A stretch of DNA of 64,000 nt, taken from positions 57,455-121,454 of the forward strand of contig JBIISM010000007.1 in the NCBI GenBank assembly GCA_044341025.1, given 5' to 3'. How positions within the stretch are numbered: position 1 is the first letter of the stretch; every line of letters starts with the position of its first letter. A program made the position numbers and the translations under genes. The stretch comes from JABMMZ01 sp044341025 (GTDB taxonomy: Bacteria > Bacteroidota > Bacteroidia > NS11-12g > UBA955). Of this stretch, positions 15,401 through 24,476 are shown piece after piece. The notes below the pieces were generated by a model. It saw only the letters and a list, made by a program, of their open reading frames with translations, was not told the DNA's origin and did not search any database.

Positions 15401-16954
15401 GCTCCACACGCTATCCCTGATTTTATCGTTGATTCGGATTCCCAGTGTCTGCGTTTTAATCAATTCACGTTAACGAATAAAAGCAGTATAAAATTTGGCA
15501 ATATTGTTTACAATTGGACCTTTAACGACGGCACAAGCAGTGTATTAACAGATCCGATAAAACACTACGATACCGGTAGTGCATACAAAGTAAGACTCTT
15601 GGTCACTACAGACCGCACCTGTATGGATTCAATTGAAAAGGAACTGGTGTTATTGCCGCATCCCAAAGCGGCTTTTACAGTGAATGATTCTATACAATGC
15701 CTGAACAATCACGCATTTGATCTGGTAAATAATGGCAGTATTGCTTATGGAAGTTTCAATACCAGCTGGATTTTTGATGACATTACAACCGACAGCAATA
15801 AGAATATCTTTGCAAAACAATTCAATACGGGTGGATATCACAATATCTTGTTGAGTTTATATTCTTCTTTTAATTGTGCAGATACTAGTGTTCAAAAAGT
15901 TTACTTGGAGAAAAACAAGAACGCCGCTATAGAACTTATTGGTAATGACTCGCAATGCCTGAAGGGAAATATCTTTAATATGTTCGCAAAAAGTGCCGAT
16001 CCGGCTATTTTATATAATCAAGTGGAATGGAATTTTGCTGATGGAAATACCTCAGATAGTTCGCTTGCCTTAAATAGGTATCTCACGGCAGGCGGTTATA
16101 GTATCTTGCTTGCCACGGAATCCATAAATGGATGCCTTGACAGTTCATTTCTTGATATCATGGTTCATCCACAACCACTTGCGCGTTTTACAACGGATAC
16201 TCCATGTTTTCCAGAACCTGTAAGATTCAAAAATACTTCAACAATTCCTGTGGGCAGTATAAACATCTACAAATGGGATTTTGGGGATTTGACGAATTCG
16301 AACTTGGTAAACCCTCTCAGGAATTATTTACAGCCAGGTGCTTATGCCGTTTCACTTGAGGCAATTTCAGGATACGGATGCGCTGACACCATCATAAAAA
16401 ACAAGGGTGCCCTTGTTAGGAAAAGGCCAAAGGCTTATTTTACCTATACGAGGATGCAAGATAAACAAGCGTTAGTATCCACGCTCAAATTTAATAATTT
16501 TTCTTCTACCGATGTTGTTTCAAATCAATGGAATTTTGAAGATGCTGGAACCAGCAGTTTGAAAGAACCACTTGTCGATTTTAAAGACTCCAATAACAGG
16601 CAGGTCAGCTTGACAGTTAAGAACAGTGAAGGCTGTGCAGATACCTTTACTATTAATACAGGCAGCCTTTTACCAGACTTTACATTGTTTTTACCGAATG
16701 CATTCAGTCCGAACGGCAATAATCTCAATGAAGAGTATAAGCCAATCGGGGCTCTGTATGCTCATTCATATGTCATGGAAATATTCAACCGCTGGGGAGA
16801 AAAGGTATTTGAAACAAATGATGTCAATAAGGGCTGGGACGGCACTTTTCAGGGGCAGAATTGTGAAGAAGGTGTATTTATTTGCCGATTATATGTTGTT
16901 CCACTGCGAGGCAAAATACAGCATGTTGAAATGTCGTTTCATTTATTGCGTTAA
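12494..16954 (+). CDS. Giant tandem-PKD surface protein with T9SS type B sorting domain
   Basis: A 1486-residue secreted protein. The leader is long, with a hydrophobic segment near residues 30-48 and cleavage near LYAQ. Residues 50-400 form a beta-propeller-like region (WYLGNNAGIDFSSGTP and a surface-layer WD-like pattern common in this phylum). From about 420 on there are PKD domains; eight of them, beginning near residues 637, 724, 809, 895, 982, 1066, 1153 and 1236, form a regular array of about 86 residues, each opening with a QCL/QCF motif and holding WDFGDG or a variant and a late GCxD cysteine. The last 90 residues carry LPNAFSPNGNNLNEE, IFNRWGEKVFE, WDG and SFHLLR. Likely an adhesin. 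Confidence 0.88.
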   Translation: MSKTNRKDLFFDFFISSGLTTRSFAAFLCFVSKALLWALCILLTHDLYAQKEANKWYLGNNAGIDFSSGTPTALLNSQMSAVEGCASIADKRGRLLFYTNGLTVWDSSHSIMLNGNGLKGHLSSTQSAIIIPKPGNSKIYYIFTTDQWGIGNGLNYSELDMTLNGGLGAINSNKNINLMNGRTSEKLTAVQHANGRDFWVSTIKDNSDTSYAYLLTINGVVNTPVKSVFGRNFPISSGYMKYSPDGRFVAIALGGVDSFVICNFNASNGQFSNPIYVNKYSEYGLEFSPSSRYLYISEANGDVFQFDLKSGNKSNIISSKTTISNLGASKVGAMQIGPDKKIYHAIRNTGYLNLIQYPDSPGIKCNYISNAVYLGGRTCQYGLPNILPSMFNVKFKYTRNCIHDSVKFKLSYPLVDSVHWDFGDSGSGNLNKSTSVSNAGHVYKTPGKYKVTLVAFLDGIADTSIREVPLVSSKPYIGRDTTFCNTSFFQVKLAPGKNFLSYAWSNAKTTQSISINKKGIYIVKTLDTTGCIDSDTMEVNNPQIVAAFDLKDIILCRKSAFQMKNTSTYTEDQWKRSTFYFPDNSKIIDTIASKIFYKTDSFRIKMVAESLHGCKDSITHTVRTLPNTDIAFTINKGQQCLRGNNFVFTNQSAIIGDSISNYLWDFGDGSGSIQKNPGTKSYSKDSNYKVTLYTFAKNGCSDTLQKVMTVSPHPVSGFYVNKVSQCFRSNLFNFNNTSVIRHDSISAYAWDMGNTIKLNNANVSNFVYRSEDTFQVRLVAISDKGCMDTFTSSVTTFAQPMARFTVPRDSQCWNQHYFTIINQSAIKYGKSLSRWNFGDGTYDSAFTPVNKQYANSSAQYTIRYTLVSEHGCIDSSSQRVTLIERPRAVFSVNDSVQCLVGNMFSFVNLSTFSLANSLAYQWDYGNGQSSAGLNAQNMSYDKGQYYPVQLVAYSLLSNCSDTFTQQVLAAPHAIPDFIVDSDSQCLRFNQFTLTNKSSIKFGNIVYNWTFNDGTSSVLTDPIKHYDTGSAYKVRLLVTTDRTCMDSIEKELVLLPHPKAAFTVNDSIQCLNNHAFDLVNNGSIAYGSFNTSWIFDDITTDSNKNIFAKQFNTGGYHNILLSLYSSFNCADTSVQKVYLEKNKNAAIELIGNDSQCLKGNIFNMFAKSADPAILYNQVEWNFADGNTSDSSLALNRYLTAGGYSILLATESINGCLDSSFLDIMVHPQPLARFTTDTPCFPEPVRFKNTSTIPVGSINIYKWDFGDLTNSNLVNPLRNYLQPGAYAVSLEAISGYGCADTIIKNKGALVRKRPKAYFTYTRMQDKQALVSTLKFNNFSSTDVVSNQWNFEDAGTSSLKEPLVDFKDSNNRQVSLTVKNSEGCADTFTINTGSLLPDFTLFLPNAFSPNGNNLNEEYKPIGALYAHSYVMEIFNRWGEKVFETNDVNKGWDGTFQGQNCEEGVFICRLYVVPLRGKIQHVEMSFHLLR

Positions 16955-17302
16955 ACATCAAACGTGGGAGACCGAAAACGCAGTCTACTCCCTTCGGTGT
17001 ATTCACTCTGGTCGTGAAATCACTCCACTGCGTTAACTTCAGTTCTAAAGAACACTGTGCTTAGTTACTCCTTTCAGTCGTGAGAATGCTTCGCTTATTG
17101 AATCACAACTATTATTTGAAATGTGATTGGGAAGACGAATTAAAGACAAACAAAGGTTACTTGAACTTTGATCTTTTAAACAGTAAAACTAAGATTGAAG
17201 AATATAAATCTAAAAGCAAAAAATTTGATTGTGCGACAACAATACTATCCTTAATCAATGCAGTTTTAGTTATCTCCGGTCTTATATTTTGAATCAGTTT
17301 TT
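16955..17302. other. Spacer after the giant PKD gene; one weak short ORF
   Basis: The segment 16980-17100 is less AT-rich than its surroundings and shows a loose duplication of a TCxGTCGTGAnAAT motif. A 70-codon ORF at 17080-17292 ends in a predicted transmembrane helix (TTILSLINAVLVISGLIF) and could be the tail of a lost gene. Confidence 0.35.
17080..17292 (+). CDS. Hypothetical short protein with C-terminal membrane helix
   Basis: Seventy codons. The first dozen residues look like read-in from repeat-like DNA; the remainder is a charged helical region (WEDELKTNKGYLNFDLLNSK) followed by a single hydrophobic helix at the C-terminus. That is a plausible tail-anchored peptide or a gene fragment. 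No homologue recognised. Confidence 0.3.
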   Translation: MRMLRLLNHNYYLKCDWEDELKTNKGYLNFDLLNSKTKIEEYKSKSKKFDCATTILSLINAVLVISGLIF

Positions 17303-17468
17303 TTATTTTTTACCTCTAGACGAAGGACGATTAATTCCAAATTTCCCTTGATCCCATCATTTTGCAGGTTCGATACTTTTACCTGTAGATTTTCCTGTTT
17401 TCAGGTCTTGGTGATTTATGTACCTCTGGTGGCGTAATTTTCGTGTTTTTAGAGTTTTGTTTTGACAT
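17303..17468 (-). pseudogene. Small basic protein gene disabled by a frameshift and a stop
   Basis: From the ATG at 17468 the frame reads MSKQNSKNTKITPPEVHKSP then RPENRK. One base out of frame it continues STGKSIEPAK, an in-frame TGA, then WDQGKFGINRPSSRGKK and a TAA at 17303-17305. Both halves share the same Lys/Pro/Ser-rich character and join at an A-run (AGGAAAA), so a one-base slip in an original gene of about 54 codons is likely. Function unknown. Confidence 0.42.
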
Positions 17469-17684
17469 ATAATTTATCTTTTACACAAAAATAAGAATAC
17501 AGGTTATTTTTTAATTGACAAATTATTATAGTTGTCGACAAAGTCCTCTGCAAACTCATTGGCTATAACAAAAAAACAATTCACTAAAAACTTGAAAAAC
17601 AACACACTAAATGAACAAAAATCAAAGAAACAGATATTCGACTAATATAAATTAGGAAATTTTAAATTTTCAAAAATTTAGTTG

Positions 17685-17692
17685 TAATTTTG
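17685..17692 (+). promoter_or_regulatory. Bacteroidota -7 promoter element (TAATTTTG)
   Basis: A perfect TAnnTTTG octamer 37 bp before the ATG at 17730. The -33 element is not clear in the A/T-rich run upstream. Confidence 0.5.
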
Positions 17693-17729
17693 CAGTACCC
17701 ATTTCAAATTATCCAAAACCTGATTTTAC

Positions 17730-17933
17730 ATGAACAATTCTAACAGAAATTTAATTCTGGGTTTGCTTACGCTTATAGGACTTTCTTTTTTATTATCTAA
17801 TAACCGAAAAAGTAAACCCAATAAACCTAAAACACCGTCAAATCCTAGGAATCTAAATAAATTTGATTTCAAAGTAAAATCTAAGCAAGAATTAGAAAAT
17901 GACAGGAGTGATGCTTATAACTATTTAGCATAA
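17730..17933 (+). CDS. Small membrane-anchored protein, probably the first part of a frameshifted gene
   Basis: Sixty-seven residues: a short start, a hydrophobic helix (LILGLLTLIGLSFLLS), then a Lys/Pro/Asn-rich linker and RSDAYNYLA at the stop. The next frame over opens at 17929 with HNSYAWEKHSDSNKRYSIL and continues to 18351 without a break. Joined, the two read as one protein of about 205 residues with an N-terminal anchor; a 2-base loss near 17929 (CACAT to CAT) would explain the split. Confidence 0.5.
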   Translation: MNNSNRNLILGLLTLIGLSFLLSNNRKSKPNKPKTPSNPRNLNKFDFKVKSKQELENDRSDAYNYLA

Positions 17934-18351
17934 TTCTTATGCTTGGGAGAAGCACTCGGACTCAAATAAACGTTATTCTATTTTAACGAACGAATTCATA
18001 GCAAGAAAAATAATCATGACTTGTGTAAACATTGGAATTGAAATGCTTCAAAAGAACAATTTAGCTTCATTTGGCTTTCTTGGAATGCCGACGTTAGAAG
18101 AAATTAAAAGACCTACCAACAAAACACTAAACACCAAACGGTATAGAGTTTATCAAAAATTTGCCAGTTTCTTTTTTAAAGAGGAAAACTTTGAGCATAA
18201 TTATGATGTAAAAACAAGTGCTTATTTTATGCTTAATCGCAACTCAATTAGAGAAAACAAGAACATTAAACATGAAATATTAAACATGTTTAACAATCAC
18301 TATGTCTTAGAAAATTTCTTTCAAGAAATTTATCAAATTGGAGCAAATTAA
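17929..18351 (+). pseudogene. Second part of a frameshifted gene (no start codon of its own at the proper place)
   Basis: The frame has protein-like content from 17929 on (AWEKHSDSNKRYSILTNEFI then ARKII), well before the first ATG at 18016 (MTCVNIGIEMLQKNN). The ATG-started version is 111 residues, ending QEIYQIGAN. It carries helical, aromatic-rich segments (YQKFASFFFKEENF). No family recognised. If translated alone from 18016 it would lack the conserved-looking front segment. Confidence 0.45.
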
Positions 18352-18367
18352 TTTATTACTTCCCCCC

Positions 18368-20802
18368 CTACCACCTCCAAACCAAAACCATTTTCCCTGT
18401 ATACACATCTTTATTTTCTAAGTTCCACAAGCCATCAATTCTGTCATACCGTATAATTCCAGAAATTGAAAGATTTTTTATAATTGTAGATGTTGCAACT
18501 ATTCCAACGCCTTGCTTGTATGAGTTGTTCTTGTATTTTAAATAATCGGTTTGGAGGCCAATTGATAGACCTTTTTTAGCAAGATAATTATAACTTATTT
18601 GAACTGAATTTGAATTTAAAGAATCGACAAATGGGGCGGTAATGTTTCTGAAAAAAGACAAGAGCATGTTGTGTCTTTGACCAGCTTGTATCGAATGGGT
18701 TGTACTTATGTTTTTATATGCTACTTGTGCTTTTTCTCCAATTTCCATGGTCGACTTTGTGTAATTCACCAATCCAACCCAATTGTAAATTTTATACCTC
18801 TTTTTATAATTTATTGTTGCCGTAGTGATTGAAAATTGATTATTGGTTCTATATAAACTATCCGGGTGGTTGTTTCCTTGAATATAGGGGCTATAACTTA
18901 GCATCAAGTTTGGGTATTTATCAAACGATGTGTTTAGTTTCAATCCATAGCCCTTTATTCTGTTTGTAGTAATATTTAACTCATTTAGGTTGTCTCGCAT
19001 TTCTTTGTAACTGGCTGAAAATTTAATTTTCTGCTAAAAAACAATTGCTCAACTTTTGACTCAAGCTCTCTAAAGTTTCTTCTTAAAAATGGGTTGCCTA
19101 TTGTTCTAAAAGCTGCGCCAACTTGACGTGTTTGTATTTCAAACTTTGTATTTTTACCAGCCTGTTGAACAGCTTTAATTTGATATGACATGGTGCCATT
19201 AGCTGATATATTGTTTGATGGATTTGTGGTAATAACCTTGTAATGATATTGTTCTTTGTATTGGCTTTGGGCCCACTCTCCTTCAACAATCATTCCTTTT
19301 AATAAACTAAGTTTACCCCCAATGCTCAATACCGAATTATTTACATTGGGAGATAATGAATCAGTTGTATTTAAATCAAATGCAGTAAAGTAAGTAAGTG
19401 CAAGAAAATCTGAACTCCTGGAACCTATTCCAAATCGGAGTGCGCCTGTAGGTCGATTATATACTATTTTACTTGAAGAAAAAGGTACGATGAACTGCTT
19501 AGATGTTTTACCAATTGTTGCATCCCAAAAGTATTTTTTCTTACTGACCCCAATATCAACTCCTTTCAAAGACATATTACTTAGAGTAAAATCCGTGTAC
19601 ATAGCACCAGTCAAACCTATCCCAAGTCTATCAACAGCTAAGACACTTTTCAAAAGCCCTTGATTTGGCATACCAGACTTCATTTGTTCTCTTATGTTCT
19701 TTGGATTTCGTATTCCAGCAATTTTAGAAGCCATACCAGTTGTATCGGCTTTACGAAGAAGCTCAAGTTTTTCTTTTTGCTTTTGTAGTGACTCATATTG
19801 CTTTTCTAATGCCAACAATTTATTCAACTTGGTAGTGTCTACATTCTCTCCAGTTTTTGCCTTTAAAGCGCTTATAGAGTCGTTTATTGACTGCCTAATA
19901 GTCGAAAGCATAGAGTCTTTCTTGTGCTCATAAGCCCGCATCAATTTTTCTTTCTCCTTTTCTGATGCGGTTTTGAGTTTTTCCTCTAAAGCCTTTTTCT
20001 CGGCATCTAGTTTTTCATTGACCTTTCTTTCTGCTTCCTGTTTCAAAGTTTGCTGCCAATTGTCGTAATCAGGGACTTGTTTTTTAAGTGCTTCCATTTG
20101 CTGATTGATTTTGTCGGACTCAATTGACTTAGCACTGATTTCGAATTGACGCAATCTGTCTATTTTATTAAATTCATCAATTTCTTTTTGCATTTGTTCT
20201 GCAGCCGATTGCCTCAGACTATTGACATCCAGCCTAAATGCAAAATAGTTATTCTTGTATGTGTTATTAGACTCAGTGGTATAAAACAAATTTGATGTAA
20301 ATGGTAGTCCCAGAACTGTAAACTTCGGACTTACATACAACCTACTATACATCAACTCATTTCTTTGCATTGGATTTTGAGCATTGGTTGCAAAAGATTC
20401 TGAACGCAATTGCAATGAGAATTTAAAGAGGTTCTCTTTGGGTGGGAGTTTGGATTTGAATCTTTCAAAATAAGACTTTTGCTTATTTTGGATTGTAGTT
20501 AACGCTCTTTTGGGAATACTATTTATTGAACTTTTTACACCTTCAATCTTCTGATTTGAACTTGTTGTATACTTTGTTTTTTCTGACTCTATTTTAGAAC
20601 TTATTTTTTCAGCTCCAATATTAATACCTGTGTCTATACGATTCACAAATGTCTTTTTACTCGAATCTACTAAACCAATCTTTAGCGAATCCTTATAAAA
20701 AGAACTATTAAAATTTTGAGCATTTACGCTAAAACTTAAGAGTAATGATATAATTAGTAATAGTTTCAGTAGTTTTAAAAGGCTTTTAGTATAGAACAGA
20801 AT
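18368..20802 (-). pseudogene. Exported coiled-coil/outer-membrane barrel protein, split by a one-base frameshift
   Basis: Two overlapping frames (20646-18985 and 19000-18368) form one protein. The shift falls in a run of four A on the coding strand (19027-19030); five would restore the frame (KIKFSASYKEMRDN). The open frame also extends upstream of the GTG at 20646 through a signal peptide (LLLIISLLLSFSVNA then Q) back to 20802, where it overlaps the preceding stop by one base, but no ATG, GTG or TTG is there; ATT at 20802 or CTG at 20799 are the only candidates. Architecture: signal peptide, linker, barrel strands, a coiled coil (about 150 residues, EKKALEEKLKTASEKEKEKL), then more barrel strands ending in MVLVWRW. 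Function unknown. Confidence 0.55.
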
Positions 20803-23369
20803 TATTCCAACTTACTTACTTGTATGGTCTCATCGATTCCATCAGATTGTATACGTATCAAATAAACACCATGTGGCACAGTTGAAAGATTGATAACGTT
20901 AGATTCATCCCCATGGAACAACAACTGTCCCATAGCATTGTATACTGACCATTTATACGCTTGATTGTCGGCGTTTGTAATGTTTATAATGTCCTTTGTT
21001 GGATTAGGGTAAATATTCCAACCTTGTTTATAGAGTGATTGAACAGCGCTGTTCCATGTCACTGTAATATTGATGCTATCTCTTCCCCAACAGCCATTAT
21101 TAGAACCCACTTGAACCCAATAGGTCTTTTTGCTAATCCCTTGTGAATTGCCACTTATAGAATACGTTTGTGCACTGGAGTTATCTTGCCATAAATACGA
21201 GCTAAAGTTACCTGCATTTAATAGCAAACTTGCCTTTTGTTCTATTGCTGTATCTCTACCCAAATTTGGTTTTGGAGAAGGACGCAATACTAGATTAAAT
21301 GGCAAAGAGGTGTCTGCTATTTGACAATTGGTTTGGGTGTAGATGGCTCTATAGATGCCCGATTGCGGAGTATTGGAATAGTAGGTTGACGATTGTGTAT
21401 TTGCTATTGTCGACCATGTACTTCCTTGCATTTTTTGCCAAGTAAAAGCAGGATTGGGATTACAAGTAGTTACTAATGAAATTGACATTTCGTTGTCACA
21501 ATAACTGCTGTCTCTTGGTTCTTTTAAGATATTAACTCGGTGGAACTGACTAGGTATTTCATAAGGTCCTATATCTATGGTATCGCAATTGATTCTAGGT
21601 TTGCCATCAAAATCAGTATAATTCGCCCAATCTGCAATGGCAGAATTTATACCTGTATTGTAAGCAGGAGACAATTGGGTGCATGAATTTACCAAACGAA
21701 AATCAACACTATCAGTATTTGCATCTGGTCCAAAATCTGAAGGTGGTTTTATAAAAACAGGATTGTTGTAATAAAGATTGCTTCTGTTTTTGATATTGTA
21801 TTTGTACGGGTAATGACAAGTGTCGCAAGAAACCGTCACTGTTGAATCGACATGACCTTGAAAAATACAATTGCTCACCTCTTGAAACTTTGTGCCATAA
21901 CTGACTAAATGGTTTAATTTGCCACCATAAAATCTATTACCCCAAAATATACAGTTTCTGTATACCGAACCTACAGTAGCATCATTTGCAGAACCTGGCT
22001 CTGCATTCATAAAATTCAAACCATCATATTTCTTTTTCCAAATTTGCGCTAACTTTAGTGTGTCTGTATTAAAACCGTTGAAAGCATACAAGTCATTAAT
22101 AGAATAGAATTGATTATCAACGCTTTTACCGACTATATAATTACCCCATAAATTATTGTAATACTTATTTCCAATGGAATACAATTGACTGTTTACCCTT
22201 GAATTAACACATCCTGAATAATTGTTCTTAAATGTATTGTTAATGAGAAACAAATTCTTCTCATTTTGATTTCCAAAGATTAAACAATTAAAAAAAGACA
22301 CATTTTTACTGAATACACAATTCTTAACTATCAAAGAATCATATGAAGAAAATGCTGCAACACATAAAGCAGCTGCATCACCTGGACCTGTTGTGGTATT
22401 TGCCGCAGTATTACCTATAAAACTACACGAGTCAATGGTTATTTTTAAATAGCCTTTTATGGAATTATTATTACCTAAAAATGTGACAGCTCCATAACGG
22501 CCAGTGTTGTTTTCTCTGAATTCACAATTTTTGACAAGCAATTTCGAAGACTTCAAATAACCAATGCCTATACCAGCACCTTGCAATCCACAAGAATTCC
22601 TTAAAAAAGTGCATGAATTTACTTCTGCACTTGAATTTGGTTGATTTACGTCAAATACAATAAGCGTCCCACCTGAACCAAAACCATTAACTTCATATTC
22701 ATCTTGACCGTATAACGGATTTCGGGAAACATTCTCTACAAATTTACAATTGATTACTTTTCCTTTAGATATGCCCATTGTCCCTCCTACTCCATATAAA
22801 ACACTCAGATTTTTATTGATATTTTTGTTTCTAAAGAAATAGCAATCATTGACTATAAGACTTAAAACCGAATCTGCTCTCAAAGAATTTGAAAAAATTA
22901 CACCATTATTATTTGTAAAAAAACAATGGTTAACTCTAAAATGGCCTTGGGTTAAATACAAACAGGACTCAAAGTAAGTAACTTTTGGACCCGCTCCTTC
23001 AAACTTACAATATTTAAATATTGCACTATCGCTTATTTTACCTTGACCATAAAACCGAATACCTTTCCATCTGTTATTGGTATCTAAGGGATAAAACCTT
23101 ATGGTATCTCCTTCTGCTCCTAATGCCTTAATTTTACCATAAATAGACATTTGATACTTTCCATCGAAACGCATTTGAACACCAGATTCAATAATTAAGG
23201 TTGAGTCTTGGGGGACATAAATATTACCTTTGATGTAATAGGGTGAGGCCGTTTTAGAAAGTGTGCCATGGAGGGCGGAGTTTGCAGGAATTGTAGTTTG
23301 AGAATTAATTGTTGAAAAAGATGCAAAAATCATTAATATCAATAGTGCAATTGTATTTACATGGTTCAT
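20802..23369 (-). CDS. Right-handed beta-helix secreted protein with T9SS type A sorting domain
   Basis: I place the start at the ATG 23369, which gives the signal peptide MNHVNTIALLILMIFASFST and cleavage near INSQ; the open frame upstream to 23489 looks like leader. The mature protein (about 830 residues) begins with parallel beta-helix coils (repeated V-NC-F-x-N patterns, for example CKFEGAGPK, CFFTNNNGVIF, CEFRENNTGRYG, CVFSKNVSFFNC), followed by an Ig-like region and WGRDSINITVTWN. It ends with a type A sorting signal: NIYPNPTKDIINITNADNQA, YNAMGQLL, GVYLIRI. Beta-helix proteins of this type are often polysaccharide-binding or lyase-like. The next gene follows with a one-base overlap. 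Confidence 0.8.
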   Translation of the reverse strand: MNHVNTIALLILMIFASFSTINSQTTIPANSALHGTLSKTASPYYIKGNIYVPQDSTLIIESGVQMRFDGKYQMSIYGKIKALGAEGDTIRFYPLDTNNRWKGIRFYGQGKISDSAIFKYCKFEGAGPKVTYFESCLYLTQGHFRVNHCFFTNNNGVIFSNSLRADSVLSLIVNDCYFFRNKNINKNLSVLYGVGGTMGISKGKVINCKFVENVSRNPLYGQDEYEVNGFGSGGTLIVFDVNQPNSSAEVNSCTFLRNSCGLQGAGIGIGYLKSSKLLVKNCEFRENNTGRYGAVTFLGNNNSIKGYLKITIDSCSFIGNTAANTTTGPGDAAALCVAAFSSYDSLIVKNCVFSKNVSFFNCLIFGNQNEKNLFLINNTFKNNYSGCVNSRVNSQLYSIGNKYYNNLWGNYIVGKSVDNQFYSINDLYAFNGFNTDTLKLAQIWKKKYDGLNFMNAEPGSANDATVGSVYRNCIFWGNRFYGGKLNHLVSYGTKFQEVSNCIFQGHVDSTVTVSCDTCHYPYKYNIKNRSNLYYNNPVFIKPPSDFGPDANTDSVDFRLVNSCTQLSPAYNTGINSAIADWANYTDFDGKPRINCDTIDIGPYEIPSQFHRVNILKEPRDSSYCDNEMSISLVTTCNPNPAFTWQKMQGSTWSTIANTQSSTYYSNTPQSGIYRAIYTQTNCQIADTSLPFNLVLRPSPKPNLGRDTAIEQKASLLLNAGNFSSYLWQDNSSAQTYSISGNSQGISKKTYWVQVGSNNGCWGRDSINITVTWNSAVQSLYKQGWNIYPNPTKDIINITNADNQAYKWSVYNAMGQLLFHGDESNVINLSTVPHGVYLIRIQSDGIDETIQVSKLE

Positions 23370-23436
23370 CCAAAACATCCGTTGTTTAAAATGTTTGATT
23401 AAAATTTTATTTCTAAATGTTATCAAAATTATTAAT

Positions 23437-23955
23437 TTATTTTTTACTAATCGGCGAATTAATGATTTGCGATTTAAAGAAAAAACCATTATATCGCTTT
23501 CCTTCAGATCTTTTAACTGTTACCAAAATGAAGCATTCTTTAGAAAACCGTTGTATATCACCAACAATTCTAACACTATCAGTATTTCCTAAATATCTCC
23601 ATTCAGAATCTCGTTTAAACGAAATCTTCAAAGTGGAATCATTAATAATCCAAGTTCCAAAAGTTTTCATGTAGGATCTTTTTTCTACACTAAAAAAAAC
23701 ATTTTCAAACACCCCATTTTGCAAGAATATTGCATATCGATTTAAATTTCTCTTTTGAATTACATTAAAACCAGAATGTAGAGTATCTCTGTATTTATAA
23801 ATATAATAATTCCAAGGTTTATTTAAGATATCTTTTTGAATATCTAACATTCTATCCCTTTTGATATCAATCGTTCTTTCCTTGTCTAAAATAAAAAAAA
23901 GCAAGGTTACTATGAACATAGTGATCAAAAGTGATATCTTTATTTTAGTGCTCAA
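23437..23955 (-). CDS. Membrane-anchored hypothetical protein, candidate immunity protein 2
   Basis: A 172-residue protein with one N-terminal membrane helix (ISLLITMFIVTLLFFIL) and a mature domain of mixed strands (FGTWIINDSTLKISFKRD, VRIVGDIQRF), the layout of a lipocalin-like or DUF-type beta sandwich. Its ATG overlaps the stop of the upstream gene by 4 bp, so both are translated together. The pair stands directly behind the RHS toxin, the usual place for immunity genes. Which of the two protects, if either, cannot be told from sequence. Confidence 0.5.
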   Translation of the reverse strand: MSTKIKISLLITMFIVTLLFFILDKERTIDIKRDRMLDIQKDILNKPWNYYIYKYRDTLHSGFNVIQKRNLNRYAIFLQNGVFENVFFSVEKRSYMKTFGTWIINDSTLKISFKRDSEWRYLGNTDSVRIVGDIQRFSKECFILVTVKRSEGKRYNGFFFKSQIINSPISKK

Positions 23956-24476
23956 ATTCTTTTTTTATTTAATTTTAAATCTCTATTTTGATTAAACATG
24001 GAGTTGTATTCATTATACATCAAGATATAAAAGTTCAATGAGTCTGGACTATCTAGATTTCGGAGTTCCAATGTATGGTCTGTCAATTCTAATATTTTAA
24101 ACCTAATCGGAATTCTTGAATTTTGAAAAGTATCAAAACTAAATAAATCAAAATTCAATTTTATAATTGAATCATCAATTGACCATTTGCAATCCAAATG
24201 ATCCATAGTGCTCTGGCTATGCTTATCCCAAAAAGCATTTGCTTTATTGTAGTTGTCAAAATACAAGTATTTATCATGTGTATGTTTAGGTTTTAAGAAA
24301 GCATTTCTATTGACATTGTAAAACCTAATAGTGTCTTCAAATGCTACTAATTCCCATTCTTTGTTAATTAATTTCCTTTTAAATGTCTCTTCAGTAAAAC
24401 TTAAACATCCAACTAAAAGTAACATGGCAAAATATAAAATCGAAGAGCTACTAAATTTTAATTTTCTGCAATTCAT
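23952..24476 (-). CDS. Lipoprotein, candidate immunity protein 1 for the RHS toxin
   Basis: Starting at the ATG 24476 the protein has a lipoprotein signal (LYFAMLLLVGC, lipobox cysteine at about residue 24); a longer frame to 24551 lacks this logic. The mature domain has the phrase LINKEWELVAFEDTIRFY and later CKWSIDDSIIKLNF, a lipocalin-like pattern seen in small Bacteroidota lipoproteins. The start lies 26 bp inside the end of the RHS gene, which couples them. A periplasmic lipoprotein would suit protection against a toxin that arrives from outside. Confidence 0.55.
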   Translation of the reverse strand: MNCRKLKFSSSSILYFAMLLLVGCLSFTEETFKRKLINKEWELVAFEDTIRFYNVNRNAFLKPKHTHDKYLYFDNYNKANAFWDKHSQSTMDHLDCKWSIDDSIIKLNFDLFSFDTFQNSRIPIRFKILELTDHTLELRNLDSPDSLNFYILMYNEYNSMFNQNRDLKLNKKRI

